Part shown: positions 44,623 through 54,303 of the stretch, piece by piece
Layout of the letters: each line of letters begins with the position of its first letter
Numbering within the stretch: the first letter of the stretch is position 1
Assembly: GCA_946552115.1 (NCBI GenBank)
Contig: CAMNRH010000017.1
Location: 1-64,000, forward strand
DNA: 64,000 nt
Reading direction: 5' to 3'
Origin: an uncultured Lachnospiraceae bacterium
Lineage (GTDB): Bacteria; Bacillota; Clostridia; Lachnospirales; Lachnospiraceae
Notes under the pieces: model-generated
Database searches by the model: none
Told to the model about the DNA's origin: nothing
The model's input: only the letters and a program-made list of their open reading frames with translations
Translations under genes and position numbers: made by a program

Positions 44623-45891
44623 TTAGCTTTCCTCTGCCGCATGCTTCCCCGCCAGATACCCGGTCGCCCACGCCCACTGAAGATTATATCCTCCGCACAT
44701 ACCGTCTGCGTCCAGTAATTCTCCGGTCAGATAAAGTCCGTTCATGTAACGGGACTCCATCGTACCGCAATCCACCTCCCGGAGGCTTACCCCTCCGGCG
44801 CATACCTGCGCATTGTCGTATCCGTTTGTATCCCGAATGGTCAGTACCGTACGCTTGCATTGTCTGACAAACCGGTAAATCTCCCTTTCGGATAATTCTT
44901 CCACTCTTTTTTTCGCAGAAATACCGGAAAGTGAAAGAAGACAGACGGTCAGCCTGCTGTGAAAAATTCCCGCTGCAAATTCGAGAACCGACATCTTTTC
45001 CTTTCCCAAACGTCTCATTAACAGATAACCCGTAAATTCTTTCTCATCCATAGACGGCAGAAAATCAATGATTACCCTGGCCGAAGCTTTCTCATACAAT
45101 GCTTTTCCTATAAAACGGCTAATCTGAAATACCGGAATGCCCGAAATCCCGTAGCCCGTTATCTGAAGCTCTCCCGTATCCGAGCATATCTCTTTCCCGT
45201 TTACACAGGCAGTTACTTTTGCCTCCGTCCGGACGCCGGACGCCGTTTTAAAGGGATGTTCCTTTACCTTTAGCTGTACAAGCGCCGGTACAACGGGTAT
45301 AAGCGAATGCCCGAATGCCTTTGCAAGGCTATAGCCGCTTCCGTCCGAGCCAAGCACTTTTGCCGCGCGGCCGCCGCAGGAGAGAATCACTTTATCTGCA
45401 TAGAACCGTTTCCGAAATCCTCCGCCCGTCTGAGCGTCATTCGCAAAAATGCGAAATCCCCTTTTCTCAGGGAGTACCTCTGTCACATGCATACCGGTAT
45501 AAATCGTCACGCCCAGCCTCTTAGCCTCTCCTAAAAGAAGCTCGCGGACTACGGACGCCTGCTCGCATCTCGGATAAATATAGCCGTTCCTTGAACGCAG
45601 CATAAGTCCGAGCGATTCGAAAAAACGGACGGTATCTCCGTATCCGAATTTTTTTAAAATTATTTCTACATATCCGATATCCTCGCTTCGGAAAAAGGAG
45701 GCATCCATGTCCTCGTTCGTAAGATTGCATCTTCCGTTTCCCGTAGACAACAGCTTCTTTCCCGCCTGTTCCTTATGCTCAAGGATAAAAACTTCCGTAT
45801 TTTTCTGTCCTGCCGCCGTAATCGCTGCGGTAAGCCCCGCAGCGCCGCCGCCGATAATGCCGATTCGTTTCATCTTCTTTTCCCACTTCAT
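44623..45891 (-). CDS. NAD(P)/FAD-dependent oxidoreductase, HI0933/YtfP family
   Basis: The 422-residue flavoprotein (COG2081) opens with IGIIGGGAAGLTAAITAA, has GNGRCNLTNED and the closing GYNLQWAWATGYLAGKHAA. Members of this family are annotated as aminoacetone-oxidase-like, but the reaction is not settled. Two starts are possible: ATG 45891, which overlaps the upstream stop (TGATG), or ATG 45873, which has a better purine-rich site. Confidence 0.9.
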   Translation of the reverse strand: MKWEKKMKRIGIIGGGAAGLTAAITAAGQKNTEVFILEHKEQAGKKLLSTGNGRCNLTNEDMDASFFRSEDIGYVEIILKKFGYGDTVRFFESLGLMLRSRNGYIYPRCEQASVVRELLLGEAKRLGVTIYTGMHVTEVLPEKRGFRIFANDAQTGGGFRKRFYADKVILSCGGRAAKVLGSDGSGYSLAKAFGHSLIPVVPALVQLKVKEHPFKTASGVRTEAKVTACVNGKEICSDTGELQITGYGISGIPVFQISRFIGKALYEKASARVIIDFLPSMDEKEFTGYLLMRRLGKEKMSVLEFAAGIFHSRLTVCLLSLSGISAKKRVEELSEREIYRFVRQCKRTVLTIRDTNGYDNAQVCAGGVSLREVDCGTMESRYMNGLYLTGELLDADGMCGGYNLQWAWATGYLAGKHAAEES

Positions 45892-47180
45892 CAGGTCAGG
45901 CGCACAAGCCCGTCCCTCATCATATATTCAAGCGACATCAGGATGCCAAGCTTTGCGTGATGCCATGTAAGGCCTCCCTGAAAGTATACCGCGTAAGGCG
46001 GCTTCATCGGGCCGTCCGCACTTAATTCAATGGAAGCGCCCTGTACAAATGCTCCCGCCGCCATAATAACGTCACTGTCATAGCCCGGCATTGCCCACGG
46101 CTCCGGCACTACATAGGAATCCACCGGCGCCGCCGCCTGAATTCCCCTGCAGAAAGCGATGAGGCCCTCGGGCGTACCCAGTTCTACCGCCTGTATAATA
46201 TCATGCCTGCTCTCCATGCCTTTCGGTATGACCGGATAACCGAGTTTCTCATATATGTTTGCAGCAAAGACAGCCCCCTTAAGCGCTCCCGCCACAACCG
46301 CCGGCGCAAGGAACAGCCCCTGATAAAAGGACTGCATCACTCCGAGAGACGCCCCCACCTCTTTTCCAAGCCCCGGTGAGGTAAGGCGGTATCCGCACGC
46401 GTCTATCAAATCTTTTTTCCCTGCTATATAGCCGCCAATCGGCGCAAGGCCTCCTCCCGGATTTTTAATGAGAGAGCCGACTACAAGATCGGCGCCCACA
46501 TCGCCGGGCTCCACCGTTTCCACAAATTCCCCGTAACAGTTGTCTACCATACAGATAACATCCGGCTTTATCTCCTTTACAAATGCAATCAACCTGCCAA
46601 TCTGCTTTACGGAAAAGCTGGGCCTTGTAAGATAGCCTTTCGAGCGCTGAATGGTAACAAGCTTTGTCTTGTCGTGAATCGCCTTTTTAATTGCTTCATA
46701 ATCAAAGGAACCGTCAGAAAGAAGCTCTGCCTGGGAATACGTAATCCCGTACTCGGCGAGAGAACCCTTTGACGGGCGGATTCCTATAACCTCCTCAAGC
46801 GTATCATACGGTTTCCCTACTGGAGAGAGAAGTTCATCGCCCGGTCTTAAGACTGCACTGAGCGCAAGAGAAAGCGCATGGGTGCCGCATGTAATCTGAG
46901 GCCGTACCAGCGCGCTTTGCGTATGGAAAACCGCGGCGTACGCCTCCTCGAGCGTATCCCGTCCCGGATCATTGTATCCGTACCCGCTGGCATAATAATG
47001 CAGGCAGTTTTCATTCACCTGACTTTTCTGCATCGCCTGTATCACTTTCATTTGATTATATTCCGCGATTCTGTCAATTTCCCCGAACCGCTCCCTTAAT
47101 TCACCGAGAACGCTTTCTCCAAAACGATATACCTCGTCCCGGATTCCAAACTCCCTGTAAAATTCCGCAAGCTCTGTCAT
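45891..47180 (-). CDS. Methionine gamma-lyase family protein (PLP, aluminium-resistance family)
   Basis: The 429-residue fold-I PLP enzyme shows the PLP Lys in GSLIKNPGGGLAPIGGYIAG and the residues TCGTHALSLALSAVLRPGDELL. The family (PF06838) is predicted to cleave C-S bonds and is linked with aluminium resistance in Arthrobacter. Substrate not established. It lies after miaA and a small TPR-like gene, a common Firmicutes order. Confidence 0.9.
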   Translation of the reverse strand: MTELAEFYREFGIRDEVYRFGESVLGELRERFGEIDRIAEYNQMKVIQAMQKSQVNENCLHYYASGYGYNDPGRDTLEEAYAAVFHTQSALVRPQITCGTHALSLALSAVLRPGDELLSPVGKPYDTLEEVIGIRPSKGSLAEYGITYSQAELLSDGSFDYEAIKKAIHDKTKLVTIQRSKGYLTRPSFSVKQIGRLIAFVKEIKPDVICMVDNCYGEFVETVEPGDVGADLVVGSLIKNPGGGLAPIGGYIAGKKDLIDACGYRLTSPGLGKEVGASLGVMQSFYQGLFLAPAVVAGALKGAVFAANIYEKLGYPVIPKGMESRHDIIQAVELGTPEGLIAFCRGIQAAAPVDSYVVPEPWAMPGYDSDVIMAAGAFVQGASIELSADGPMKPPYAVYFQGGLTWHHAKLGILMSLEYMMRDGLVRLT

Positions 47181-47223
47181 TTCCTTTTTCCTCTTCGTCT
47201 TGTTATCAAACTCCTGTCCGATA

Positions 47224-47520
47224 CTACATCGCTTCCATAACCTTTGTTTTCATCTGCGCGCATTTCGCGTCGAATTCCGGATTAAACAGCGGTATCTCAA
47301 GCAATATATCCGCCGCCTCCCGAAATCGTTTCATATCATAGAGAAGCGCCGCACGGTTGAGCTCATAAAAATAATATTCGCCTTCCTTTTTAATCAGCGG
47401 CTCCAAAAGCTCAAGCTCCTTATATGTCATCTCCGCATTATGGCTGGTAGAATATACCTCCATCAGCGTATTCATTTTTTTTAAAAACTTTGATCTTCCA
47501 AAAAATCTTCTTTGAAACAT
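47224..47520 (-). CDS. Small TPR-like hypothetical protein
   Basis: The 98-residue helical protein (ELELLEPLIKKEGEYYFYELNRAALLYDMKRFREAADILLEIPLF) looks like two to three TPR-like helix pairs, without a signal peptide. The start at 47520 follows GGAGGGAG by 4 bases and lies inside the end of miaA (40-base overlap). Function unknown; the tight coupling with miaA is notable. Confidence 0.75.
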   Translation of the reverse strand: MFQRRFFGRSKFLKKMNTLMEVYSTSHNAEMTYKELELLEPLIKKEGEYYFYELNRAALLYDMKRFREAADILLEIPLFNPEFDAKCAQMKTKVMEAM

Positions 47521-48455
47521 AATACTCCCTCCAAATGTTCCAGCATGGTACCTAATATTTTTTTTTCGTCGTAATTGCAAGATTTTTTATTAATCCAGAT
47601 TACGTTCTTCTCCCTCTTGAACCATGTAATCTGCCTTTTTGCAAAATGCCTTGTATCCCGTTTGATTCTGTACACAGCCTCGGAAAGACTTAATGTACCG
47701 TCAAGATATGCAAGAATTTCTTTGTAGCCCAACCCTTGCATAGAAACATCACTGGCTGTATACCCCTTATCTTTTAAAGCCCGGACCTCCTCGACAAGTC
47801 CCTGTTCCATCATTTTGTCTACTCTTTGGTTGATTCTCTTGTATAAATGCTCTCTGTCGTCGTCCAGTACAAAATATACAAACCGGTACGGCGAGGATTT
47901 CTCACGCTCCTTTTCATTATGCTCTGAAATTTTTTCCCCGGTATAGCTGTAATACTCAAGCGCCCGGATGACTCGTTTTACATTATTGGCATGGATAAGC
48001 TCCGCTGATTTTGAATCTACCTCTCTTAGTCTTTCATGGAGCGCTTCTGCTCCTTTTTCCCTTGCATATGCCGAAAGCTCCTCCCTTAACCCTTTGTCTA
48101 TGTCGTTTTCCGTAAAATCTATATCGTATAAAAGTGCCTGTATATAAAACCCGGTGCCGCCTACGACAATCGGAATATGTCCGTTTGCATAGATTTTTTC
48201 CATTGCAGCTTTCGCCATCTTCTGAAACCGTACCACATGAAATTCCTCCGACGGTTCAAGCTCGTCAATCAGATAGTGGGGAATTCCCTCCGTCTCTGAT
48301 TTTTGAATTTTAGCGGAGCCGATATCCATAAACTTATATATCTGCATGGAATCCGCGGAAATAATCTCTCCGCCGACCGCTTTTGCAAGCCCGATGGAGG
48401 CCTTTGTCTTACCGACCGCCGTCGGCCCGGTCAGGATAATTAACGGTTTCTTCAT
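47481..48455 (-). CDS. miaA: tRNA dimethylallyltransferase
   Basis: The 324-residue enzyme adds the isoprenyl group to A37 of tRNAs that read codons starting with U, the substrate of MiaB encoded later in the window. The P-loop is LTGPTAVGKTKAS; SADSMQIYKFMDIGSAK and the tRNA-binding motif DTRHFAKRQITWFKRE are present. The start at 48455 follows AAAGGA; an in-frame TTG at 48464 is less likely. Confidence 0.95.
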   Translation of the reverse strand: MKKPLIILTGPTAVGKTKASIGLAKAVGGEIISADSMQIYKFMDIGSAKIQKSETEGIPHYLIDELEPSEEFHVVRFQKMAKAAMEKIYANGHIPIVVGGTGFYIQALLYDIDFTENDIDKGLREELSAYAREKGAEALHERLREVDSKSAELIHANNVKRVIRALEYYSYTGEKISEHNEKEREKSSPYRFVYFVLDDDREHLYKRINQRVDKMMEQGLVEEVRALKDKGYTASDVSMQGLGYKEILAYLDGTLSLSEAVYRIKRDTRHFAKRQITWFKREKNVIWINKKSCNYDEKKILGTMLEHLEGVLCFKEDFLEDQSF

Positions 48456-48456
48456 G

Positions 48457-50343
48457 CTACACAATCCTTTTAAACTTCTTTTCCAATTCTTTCTTTGTCA
48501 TGGCAATAATTGTTGGCCTTCCGTGCGGACAGTGATACGGATTTTCAAGCGTTAAAAGCTCTCCAATCAGCGTGTTCACCTCCTCGGCCGAAAGGTGCAT
48601 ATTCCCTTTCACCGCCGCCTTACAGGACATGGATGCGACCTTTTCATCAATCAGATCCGCCGGTGTATGTCGGCTGATTTCATCGGACAGACTGTCAAGC
48701 AGCTCTATAAAAAGCTCTTTTTTTGCAATACTGAATAAATTATCCGGAACCGCGCGCACTGCATAGGAATCCTGCCCAAACTCCTCAAATTCAAAGCCGA
48801 TTTTTGTAAACCGTTCCATATAGGTTTCCAAAAGCTCCTTTTCCTGCATGGTAAGATTTAATATAATTGGCGGGCTGATGATCTGAGAGGTAAACTCTCT
48901 TGTTTTCATTCCTTTAAGAGTCTTTTCATAAAGTACACGTTCATGCGCCGCATGCTGATCAATGATGTATAGATTATCATGATACTCCACAAGCCAGTAT
49001 GTGTCAAATACTTGTCCGATAATTTTATGTTCAGGACGTGCCTGCGGCCTTAAAAGCTTCTCATCAAAAAGATTGAGCTGCTCTGCGGAATAAGAAACCG
49101 CTTCCCGGATTCTGTCGGTCTGAACCCCGGGGCGGTAAATTTCTGTTCTGTCCCGTACTTCCGCTGAAGAATTTTGTTCATGATAAGCGCGGACCCGTTT
49201 TTTCATCTCTTCCATAAAATAGTCAAGATTACGTTCCTCCTGAGGCTTCCCAGGCCTTATGGAAGCCGCGGGAGCTTCCTTTCTCCCCGCCGATGCCGCC
49301 GGTGCGGCCTCCGATTTCACAGGTACCGTACCCAACGTAATTTGCGGTATCAGCTCCTCCTCATGAAGTCCTCGGCTGACCGCCTCAAAGACCGCATTAT
49401 ATATCTCCTGCTGATTATGAAACCGCACCTCCAGCTTTGCCGGATGAACATTGACATCCACCTGACTCCTTTCAAGCTCTATATGCAGCACCGCAAAGGG
49501 ATATTTATGCTGCATGGTAAAATCCTTATAGGCATCTTCAATCCCTTTGGAGATCAGATTACTCTTTATATATCTTCCGTCTACAAAGTAATTTTCAAAA
49601 TTTCTGTTTCCTCTGGAAATCGCCGGTTTCCCTAAAAATCCCGTAATCCGGATTCCGTTTTTCTCATAATCTGCCTTTAACAGACTGGAAGCAGTCTCTC
49701 TTCCATATACATGATAGATCACATCCTTAAGTTTCCCGTTTCCGGATGTATGAAGCTTTATCTGTCCGTTATTTATGAACCGGAAAGAAATCTCCGGGTG
49801 CGACAAGGCAAGTCTTACCGCCAAATCTCCCACATGGCCCGCTTCCGTCATGGCTGTTTTTAAAAACTTTTTTCTTGCCGGCGTATTATAGAAGAGCTGA
49901 CGGATAAAAAAGGTCGTACCGTCCGGAGATGCCGCCTCCTCAAACTCCTCCTCTTTTCCTCCGGCAATCCGGTATCTGACGCCGTACACAGCTTTCTTTG
50001 TCTTTGTAAGAAGCTCCACCTGAGACACCGCCGCAATGCTTGAGAGCGCCTCTCCCCGGAATCCCAGCGAGGAAATACGGAATAAATCATCGGCAGAACG
50101 GATTTTACTGGTCGAATGGCGCAAAAAAGCGGTTTTAACATCGTCTCTTTCAATTCCGCACCCGTTATCCGCAATTCTCATAAGCGAGATTCCGCCGTCC
50201 TTAATCTCGACTGTTACCGCTGTCGCGCCCGCGTCAATGGCATTCTCCGTCAGCTCCTTGACGACGGAGGCCGGGCGCTCAACTACCTCTCCCGCCGCGA
50301 TTTTATCGATTGTAATCTGGTCTAATACCTGTATCCTGCTCAT
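48457..50343 (-). CDS. mutL: DNA mismatch repair protein MutL
   Basis: The 628-residue protein has the N-terminal GHKL ATPase (ENAIDAGAT; DNGCGI; GFRGEALSSIAAVSQ) and a C-terminal dimerisation domain with the endonuclease motif DQHAAHERVLYE and CPHGRPT. It should therefore nick DNA itself, as in bacteria without MutH. A low-complexity linker (about 325-420) joins the parts. The start at 50343 lies just inside the end of mutS. Confidence 0.96.
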   Translation of the reverse strand: MSRIQVLDQITIDKIAAGEVVERPASVVKELTENAIDAGATAVTVEIKDGGISLMRIADNGCGIERDDVKTAFLRHSTSKIRSADDLFRISSLGFRGEALSSIAAVSQVELLTKTKKAVYGVRYRIAGGKEEEFEEAASPDGTTFFIRQLFYNTPARKKFLKTAMTEAGHVGDLAVRLALSHPEISFRFINNGQIKLHTSGNGKLKDVIYHVYGRETASSLLKADYEKNGIRITGFLGKPAISRGNRNFENYFVDGRYIKSNLISKGIEDAYKDFTMQHKYPFAVLHIELERSQVDVNVHPAKLEVRFHNQQEIYNAVFEAVSRGLHEEELIPQITLGTVPVKSEAAPAASAGRKEAPAASIRPGKPQEERNLDYFMEEMKKRVRAYHEQNSSAEVRDRTEIYRPGVQTDRIREAVSYSAEQLNLFDEKLLRPQARPEHKIIGQVFDTYWLVEYHDNLYIIDQHAAHERVLYEKTLKGMKTREFTSQIISPPIILNLTMQEKELLETYMERFTKIGFEFEEFGQDSYAVRAVPDNLFSIAKKELFIELLDSLSDEISRHTPADLIDEKVASMSCKAAVKGNMHLSAEEVNTLIGELLTLENPYHCPHGRPTIIAMTKKELEKKFKRIV

Positions 50344-50345
50344 AA

Positions 50346-52991
50346 CTACCACCTGTTTTTCAGCTTATTCTGAAGCTGGTATAATGTATTCAGCGCGTCA
50401 ATCGGTGTTAGATTGCTCACATCCAAATTTTTAAGCTCCTCCAGTACATCATCATCTTTTACCGTGTCAAAAAGCGTCATCTGTGCCAAATCCACTTCAT
50501 CATATTTTTTTGTCCTGATTTTAGGCACGTGTCCCTGCACTGCAATATCCTTAATCCGACTTGTAATATCCGTATGAATCAGCTCTTCTACAATTTCTTT
50601 CGCACGGCTGATTACCGTATCGGGAACTCCCGCAAGCCTTGCCACCTGTATCCCATAGCTTTTATCTGCTCCTCCCTTTACAATTTTACGAAAGAATATA
50701 ATGTCGTCCCCTTTCTCCTTTACGGCGATACAGTAATTATTCACGTTATCGATTTTTCCCTCCAGCTCGGTAAGCTCATGATAATGCGTGGCAAATAAGG
50801 TTTTTGCCCCGAGAAGCTTACTGTTGCTGATATATTCAATGACTGCCCATGCGATACTGAGCCCGTCAAAGGTACTGGTCCCTCTTCCGATCTCATCCAG
50901 AATTAACAGGCTTTTATTCGTTGCATTGCGCAAAATATTGGCAACCTCCGTCATTTCCACCATAAAGGTGCTCTGCCCGCTCGCCAAATCATCGGAGGCT
51001 CCCACTCTTGTAAAAATTCTGTCCACAAGCCCGATGTCCGCGCTTTTCGCCGGGACAAAGGAACCTGTCTGCGCCATCAGAACGATTAACGCCGTCTGCC
51101 GCATATAGGTTGACTTTCCTGCCATATTAGGTCCCGTAATAATAGAAATACGGTTTTTCTTATCATTCAGATAAGTATCATTTGAGATGAACATATCGCC
51201 CGGAATCATCTTCTCCACTACCGGATGGCGTCCGTCCCGAATATCAATAATTCCCTTTTCATTGAGCTTCGGACGCACATAATTGTTCTGCTCCGCAACA
51301 AGTGCAAGAGCCGCAAACGTATCAAGCTGCGCCACTGCCCTTGCCGTTCTCTGGACACGCACAACCTCCTTTGCAATTTTGCTCCGCACTTCGCAGTAAA
51401 GCTCGTATTCCAGCGCGGAAAGCTTATCCTCCGCACCCAGAATCGTATCCTCCAGCTCCTTAAGTTCCGGGATAATATATCGTTCGGCATTGGTAAGCGT
51501 CTGCTTTCTTGTATAATAATCCGGCACCATGCTTTTAAAGGAATTGGTGACCTCCAGATAATAGCCGAATACCTTATTATATTTTATCCGGAGATTTTTA
51601 ATCCCGGTTTTTTCACGCTCTTCATCCTCCAGCCTGGCAAGCCAGTCCTTTCCGCTTGATTTTGCCGTACGGAGCCTGTCAACCTCCTCATTGTAGCCGT
51701 CCTTAATAATGCCGCCGTCCCGCATGGCGACGGGAGGCTCTTCCTTGATCGCGCTCTTAACAAGTCCGCACAAATCCTCCAAAGTGTCAAGCTCCTCATA
51801 CAGCTCCTTTAAAAGAGGGCTTTTCATCTCACTTAAAATATATCTGATATGAGGCAGCATAGAAAGCGAGCTTTGAAAAGCAATCATATCCCGCGGATTG
51901 GCGGTCTGGTAGGTAATTTTGCTGACAAGCCGCTCCAAATCATAAACCGGAGATAAATATTCCCGAATCTCCTCCCTTGAAATTGCATTTGTCAACAGCT
52001 CCTCAACGGCATCCAGCCGCTTTTCAATCTCTGCTTTGTTAATGAGCGGCTGTTCAATATTCTTCCTTAAATTTCTTGCCCCCATAGCTGTTTTTGTCTT
52101 GTCTGACACCCACAGGAGAGAACCCCGCTTCTGCTTTTCCCGCAGTGTTTCCGTAAGCTCCAGATTCCGTCTTGTCGAGCTGTCAATCAGCATATATTTT
52201 CCTGTCACATAGGGCGTAAGCCTCGACATGTGGGACAGAGAGGTTTTCTGAGTTTCCTTCAGGTAAATAAGCAGTGCTCCGGATGCAATGATTCCGCAGT
52301 CATAGTCGGAAATCCCCAGTCCATCCACCGTGCTTACTTTAAAATGCTCTTTTAGCGTCCTGCAGCAGATGTCGTCATCAAAATACCAGGAATCCAGCGA
52401 ATAAATCGTTACTCCCACCCGGTTTTTTAAAGCGTCAATATCGATGCCGCTCATATAAAAGGCTTCATTGCAGATAAGCTCGGATGGCATGAACTTGTAA
52501 ATCTCATCAAATAGCTTGCCGCCGCTTTCAAGCTCCGTTACAAAGTAGTCTCCCGTTGTCACATCCGCCACAGACATTCCGAAACGGTCTGCAATGTAAA
52601 CCACACACATAATGTAATTATTTTTCGATTCATCCAGTGCCTGCAAATCCAGATTGGTTCCCGGCGTGGCAATCCGAACTACCTCGCGTCTTACAATTCC
52701 TTTGGCCGCCGCCGGCTCCTCCATCTGCTCACAGATAGCCACTTTATACCCCTTTGAGACCAGCCGGTTTACATATCCGGTGGCAGAATGAAACGGCACG
52801 CCGCACATGGGCGCCCGCTCCTCTAATCCGCAGTTTTTCCCGGTTAATGTAATATCAAGCTCCTTAGATGCCGTAATTGCATCGTCAAAGAACATCTCAT
52901 AAAAATCGCCTAATCTATAAAATAAAATGCAGTCCTTGTACTCTTCTTTTGTCTTTATGTATTGCTGCATCATTGGAGTTAATTCAGCCAC
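50346..52991 (-). CDS. mutS: DNA mismatch repair protein MutS
   Basis: The 881-residue protein recognises mismatches and recruits MutL. The N-terminal mismatch-binding loop GDFYEMFFDDA and the C-terminal ABC ATPase (ITGPNMAGKSTYMRQ; DEIGRGTSTFDG) are intact. The start is GTG at 52991, with AGAGGAG upstream. It heads the mutS-mutL-miaA unit. Confidence 0.97.
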   Translation of the reverse strand: MAELTPMMQQYIKTKEEYKDCILFYRLGDFYEMFFDDAITASKELDITLTGKNCGLEERAPMCGVPFHSATGYVNRLVSKGYKVAICEQMEEPAAAKGIVRREVVRIATPGTNLDLQALDESKNNYIMCVVYIADRFGMSVADVTTGDYFVTELESGGKLFDEIYKFMPSELICNEAFYMSGIDIDALKNRVGVTIYSLDSWYFDDDICCRTLKEHFKVSTVDGLGISDYDCGIIASGALLIYLKETQKTSLSHMSRLTPYVTGKYMLIDSSTRRNLELTETLREKQKRGSLLWVSDKTKTAMGARNLRKNIEQPLINKAEIEKRLDAVEELLTNAISREEIREYLSPVYDLERLVSKITYQTANPRDMIAFQSSLSMLPHIRYILSEMKSPLLKELYEELDTLEDLCGLVKSAIKEEPPVAMRDGGIIKDGYNEEVDRLRTAKSSGKDWLARLEDEEREKTGIKNLRIKYNKVFGYYLEVTNSFKSMVPDYYTRKQTLTNAERYIIPELKELEDTILGAEDKLSALEYELYCEVRSKIAKEVVRVQRTARAVAQLDTFAALALVAEQNNYVRPKLNEKGIIDIRDGRHPVVEKMIPGDMFISNDTYLNDKKNRISIITGPNMAGKSTYMRQTALIVLMAQTGSFVPAKSADIGLVDRIFTRVGASDDLASGQSTFMVEMTEVANILRNATNKSLLILDEIGRGTSTFDGLSIAWAVIEYISNSKLLGAKTLFATHYHELTELEGKIDNVNNYCIAVKEKGDDIIFFRKIVKGGADKSYGIQVARLAGVPDTVISRAKEIVEELIHTDITSRIKDIAVQGHVPKIRTKKYDEVDLAQMTLFDTVKDDDVLEELKNLDVSNLTPIDALNTLYQLQNKLKNRW

Positions 52992-53033
52992 GGTTTTTCT
53001 CCTCTTGTAATTGATATTAAAAACGCTGTTTTT

Positions 53034-53062
53034 ATTATAGCATTTGTCAGACGGATTTGAAA
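53034..53062 (-). promoter_or_regulatory. Promoter of the mutS operon
   Basis: On the minus strand, TTTCAA (53062-53057) and TATAAT (53039-53034) are 17 bases apart, with an extended TGC before the -10 box. Confidence 0.55.
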
Positions 53063-53080
53063 AGAATGAAATTTATCATT

Positions 53081-53665
53081 TTAACAGACGCCCGATACGA
53101 ATACCTCTATCCCAATTATAATGAGAATCACACCGCCTAATATCTGTGCTTTATCAGACAGCCTTGTGCCAAAAGTTTTTCCGAGCATAAGGCCGCATAT
53201 ACAGACAACAAATGTTACTGCCGCGATAATAACGGATGCTGTGAGCGCTCGTATAAAATTATAATCGGCAATTGTAAAGCCGACGGACAACGCATCGATA
53301 GACGTGGCAACTCCCTGTATAAGGAGCGACAAAAATCCCACGCCTGCATACCCATTTTCTTTTTCCTTTTTCATCAGCCCCTCCCACAGCATGCTCCCGC
53401 CGATAAAGCCGAGAAGCAAAAGGGCAATCCACGGAATACATCTTTCAAACAGTTTAAAATAACGGGCAATCGTATGAACAAAAAACCATCCGGTCACAGG
53501 CATCAGCGCCTGAAATACAGCAAATATTCCTGCGATTTCACACATTTTTCCTTTTTTCATACAGGGTTCATTCAATCCGTTTGCCACAGATACTGAAAAA
53601 GCATCCATCGCAAGCCCGAATCCGAGAAAAATACTGTTAAAAAGAAACACAAAATCAAATTTCAT
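53081..53665 (-). CDS. mntP: Manganese efflux pump MntP
   Basis: The 194-residue membrane protein has six predicted helices and the DUF204 repeats: FGLAMDAFSVSVANG and ATSIDALSVGFTIADY, with the conserved Asp residues. MntP exports Mn2+. The start at 53665 follows GGGAGG; an upstream in-frame codon at 53698 is inside the leader. A strong promoter and a hairpin leader precede it. Confidence 0.92.
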   Translation of the reverse strand: MKFDFVFLFNSIFLGFGLAMDAFSVSVANGLNEPCMKKGKMCEIAGIFAVFQALMPVTGWFFVHTIARYFKLFERCIPWIALLLLGFIGGSMLWEGLMKKEKENGYAGVGFLSLLIQGVATSIDALSVGFTIADYNFIRALTASVIIAAVTFVVCICGLMLGKTFGTRLSDKAQILGGVILIIIGIEVFVSGVC

Positions 53666-53696
53666 TATTTTATCCTCCCGTATATCTTTTACAGAC

Positions 53697-53734
53697 AAAA
53701 ATCCCTGACATAACCATTCGGCTATGCCAGGGAC
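53697..53734 (-). promoter_or_regulatory. Leader hairpin with T-run in front of mntP
   Basis: The minus-strand leader folds as TCCCTG(G)CATA against TATG(T)CAGGGA (pairs 53702-53707 with 53728-53733, and 53709-53712 with 53723-53726), followed by TTTTTG before the gene. It looks like an attenuator or a small metal-responsive leader. The conserved core of the yybP-ykoY manganese riboswitch was not found. Confidence 0.5.
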
Positions 53735-53750
53735 AAGATTTTATTTTTAT

Positions 53751-53779
53751 ACTATATCACTTGGAGGGCTTCCTGTCAA
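53751..53779 (-). promoter_or_regulatory. Strong promoter of mntP
   Basis: On the minus strand, TTGACA (53779-53774) and TATAGT (53756-53751) are 17 bases apart, about 86 bases before the ATG. Confidence 0.8.
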
Positions 53780-53808
53780 GCAAAATCTTTGTCAAAAAAA
53801 TACTGTAA

Positions 53809-54225
53809 TCACAGGACATGATACCGCGGTTTTTCCTCCCCGTATATCCAATAAAGAAGATAGCCGCTTAAAAGGATTCCGACTGCGCACAGTCCGGAAA
53901 AAATAACCGCGAACTGCAGACATACCTGCCCGAATATCTGAAAAGGCAGATTGCTGTAATCCCACACATTCATATGAAGCCATTTATTAACAATAATCCC
54001 GGTAATGAACTCCATTCCGGTAACGAAAATCACACACCGCAAAACCTGTCTCCAGAGCGGCTCCTCCCAGTGCATCATTTTCCCCTGCACTGTAAAAAAA
54101 ACAAGACAAATTCCCCCAAGCACGAACATCGTCCAGTGGGAAAAACCGCGAAACAAAACTTCAAATCCATAGTAAATACAACCGCCAAGCGTCCATAAAA
54201 ATAAATACTCACTTAATTTTTTCAT
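53809..54225 (-). CDS. Membrane protein, CmpB/PF06541-like
   Basis: The 138-residue protein has four predicted membrane helices. FLWTLGGCIYYGFEVLFRGFSHWTMFVLGG and NVWDYSNLPFQIFGQVCLQF fit the family annotated as putative ABC transporter permease (PF06541), whose real function is unknown. No ABC ATPase is next to it. It is a single gene between miaB and mntP. Confidence 0.75.
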   Translation of the reverse strand: MKKLSEYLFLWTLGGCIYYGFEVLFRGFSHWTMFVLGGICLVFFTVQGKMMHWEEPLWRQVLRCVIFVTGMEFITGIIVNKWLHMNVWDYSNLPFQIFGQVCLQFAVIFSGLCAVGILLSGYLLYWIYGEEKPRYHVL

Positions 54226-54303
54226 GTAAAATGCCCTCGCTATATGTTCTTACATATAGTTTGGGCATTTCGGAAAAAGAATATAGGTGGTAGATATTTG
54301 AAG

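Noticed and set aside
49174-49635. 153-codon frame on the plus strand
   Set aside because: It is antisense to the mutL ATPase region and linker.
53699-53760. yybP-ykoY manganese riboswitch upstream of mntP
   Set aside because: The leader is too short and the conserved riboswitch core was not found; only a single hairpin with a T-run is present.
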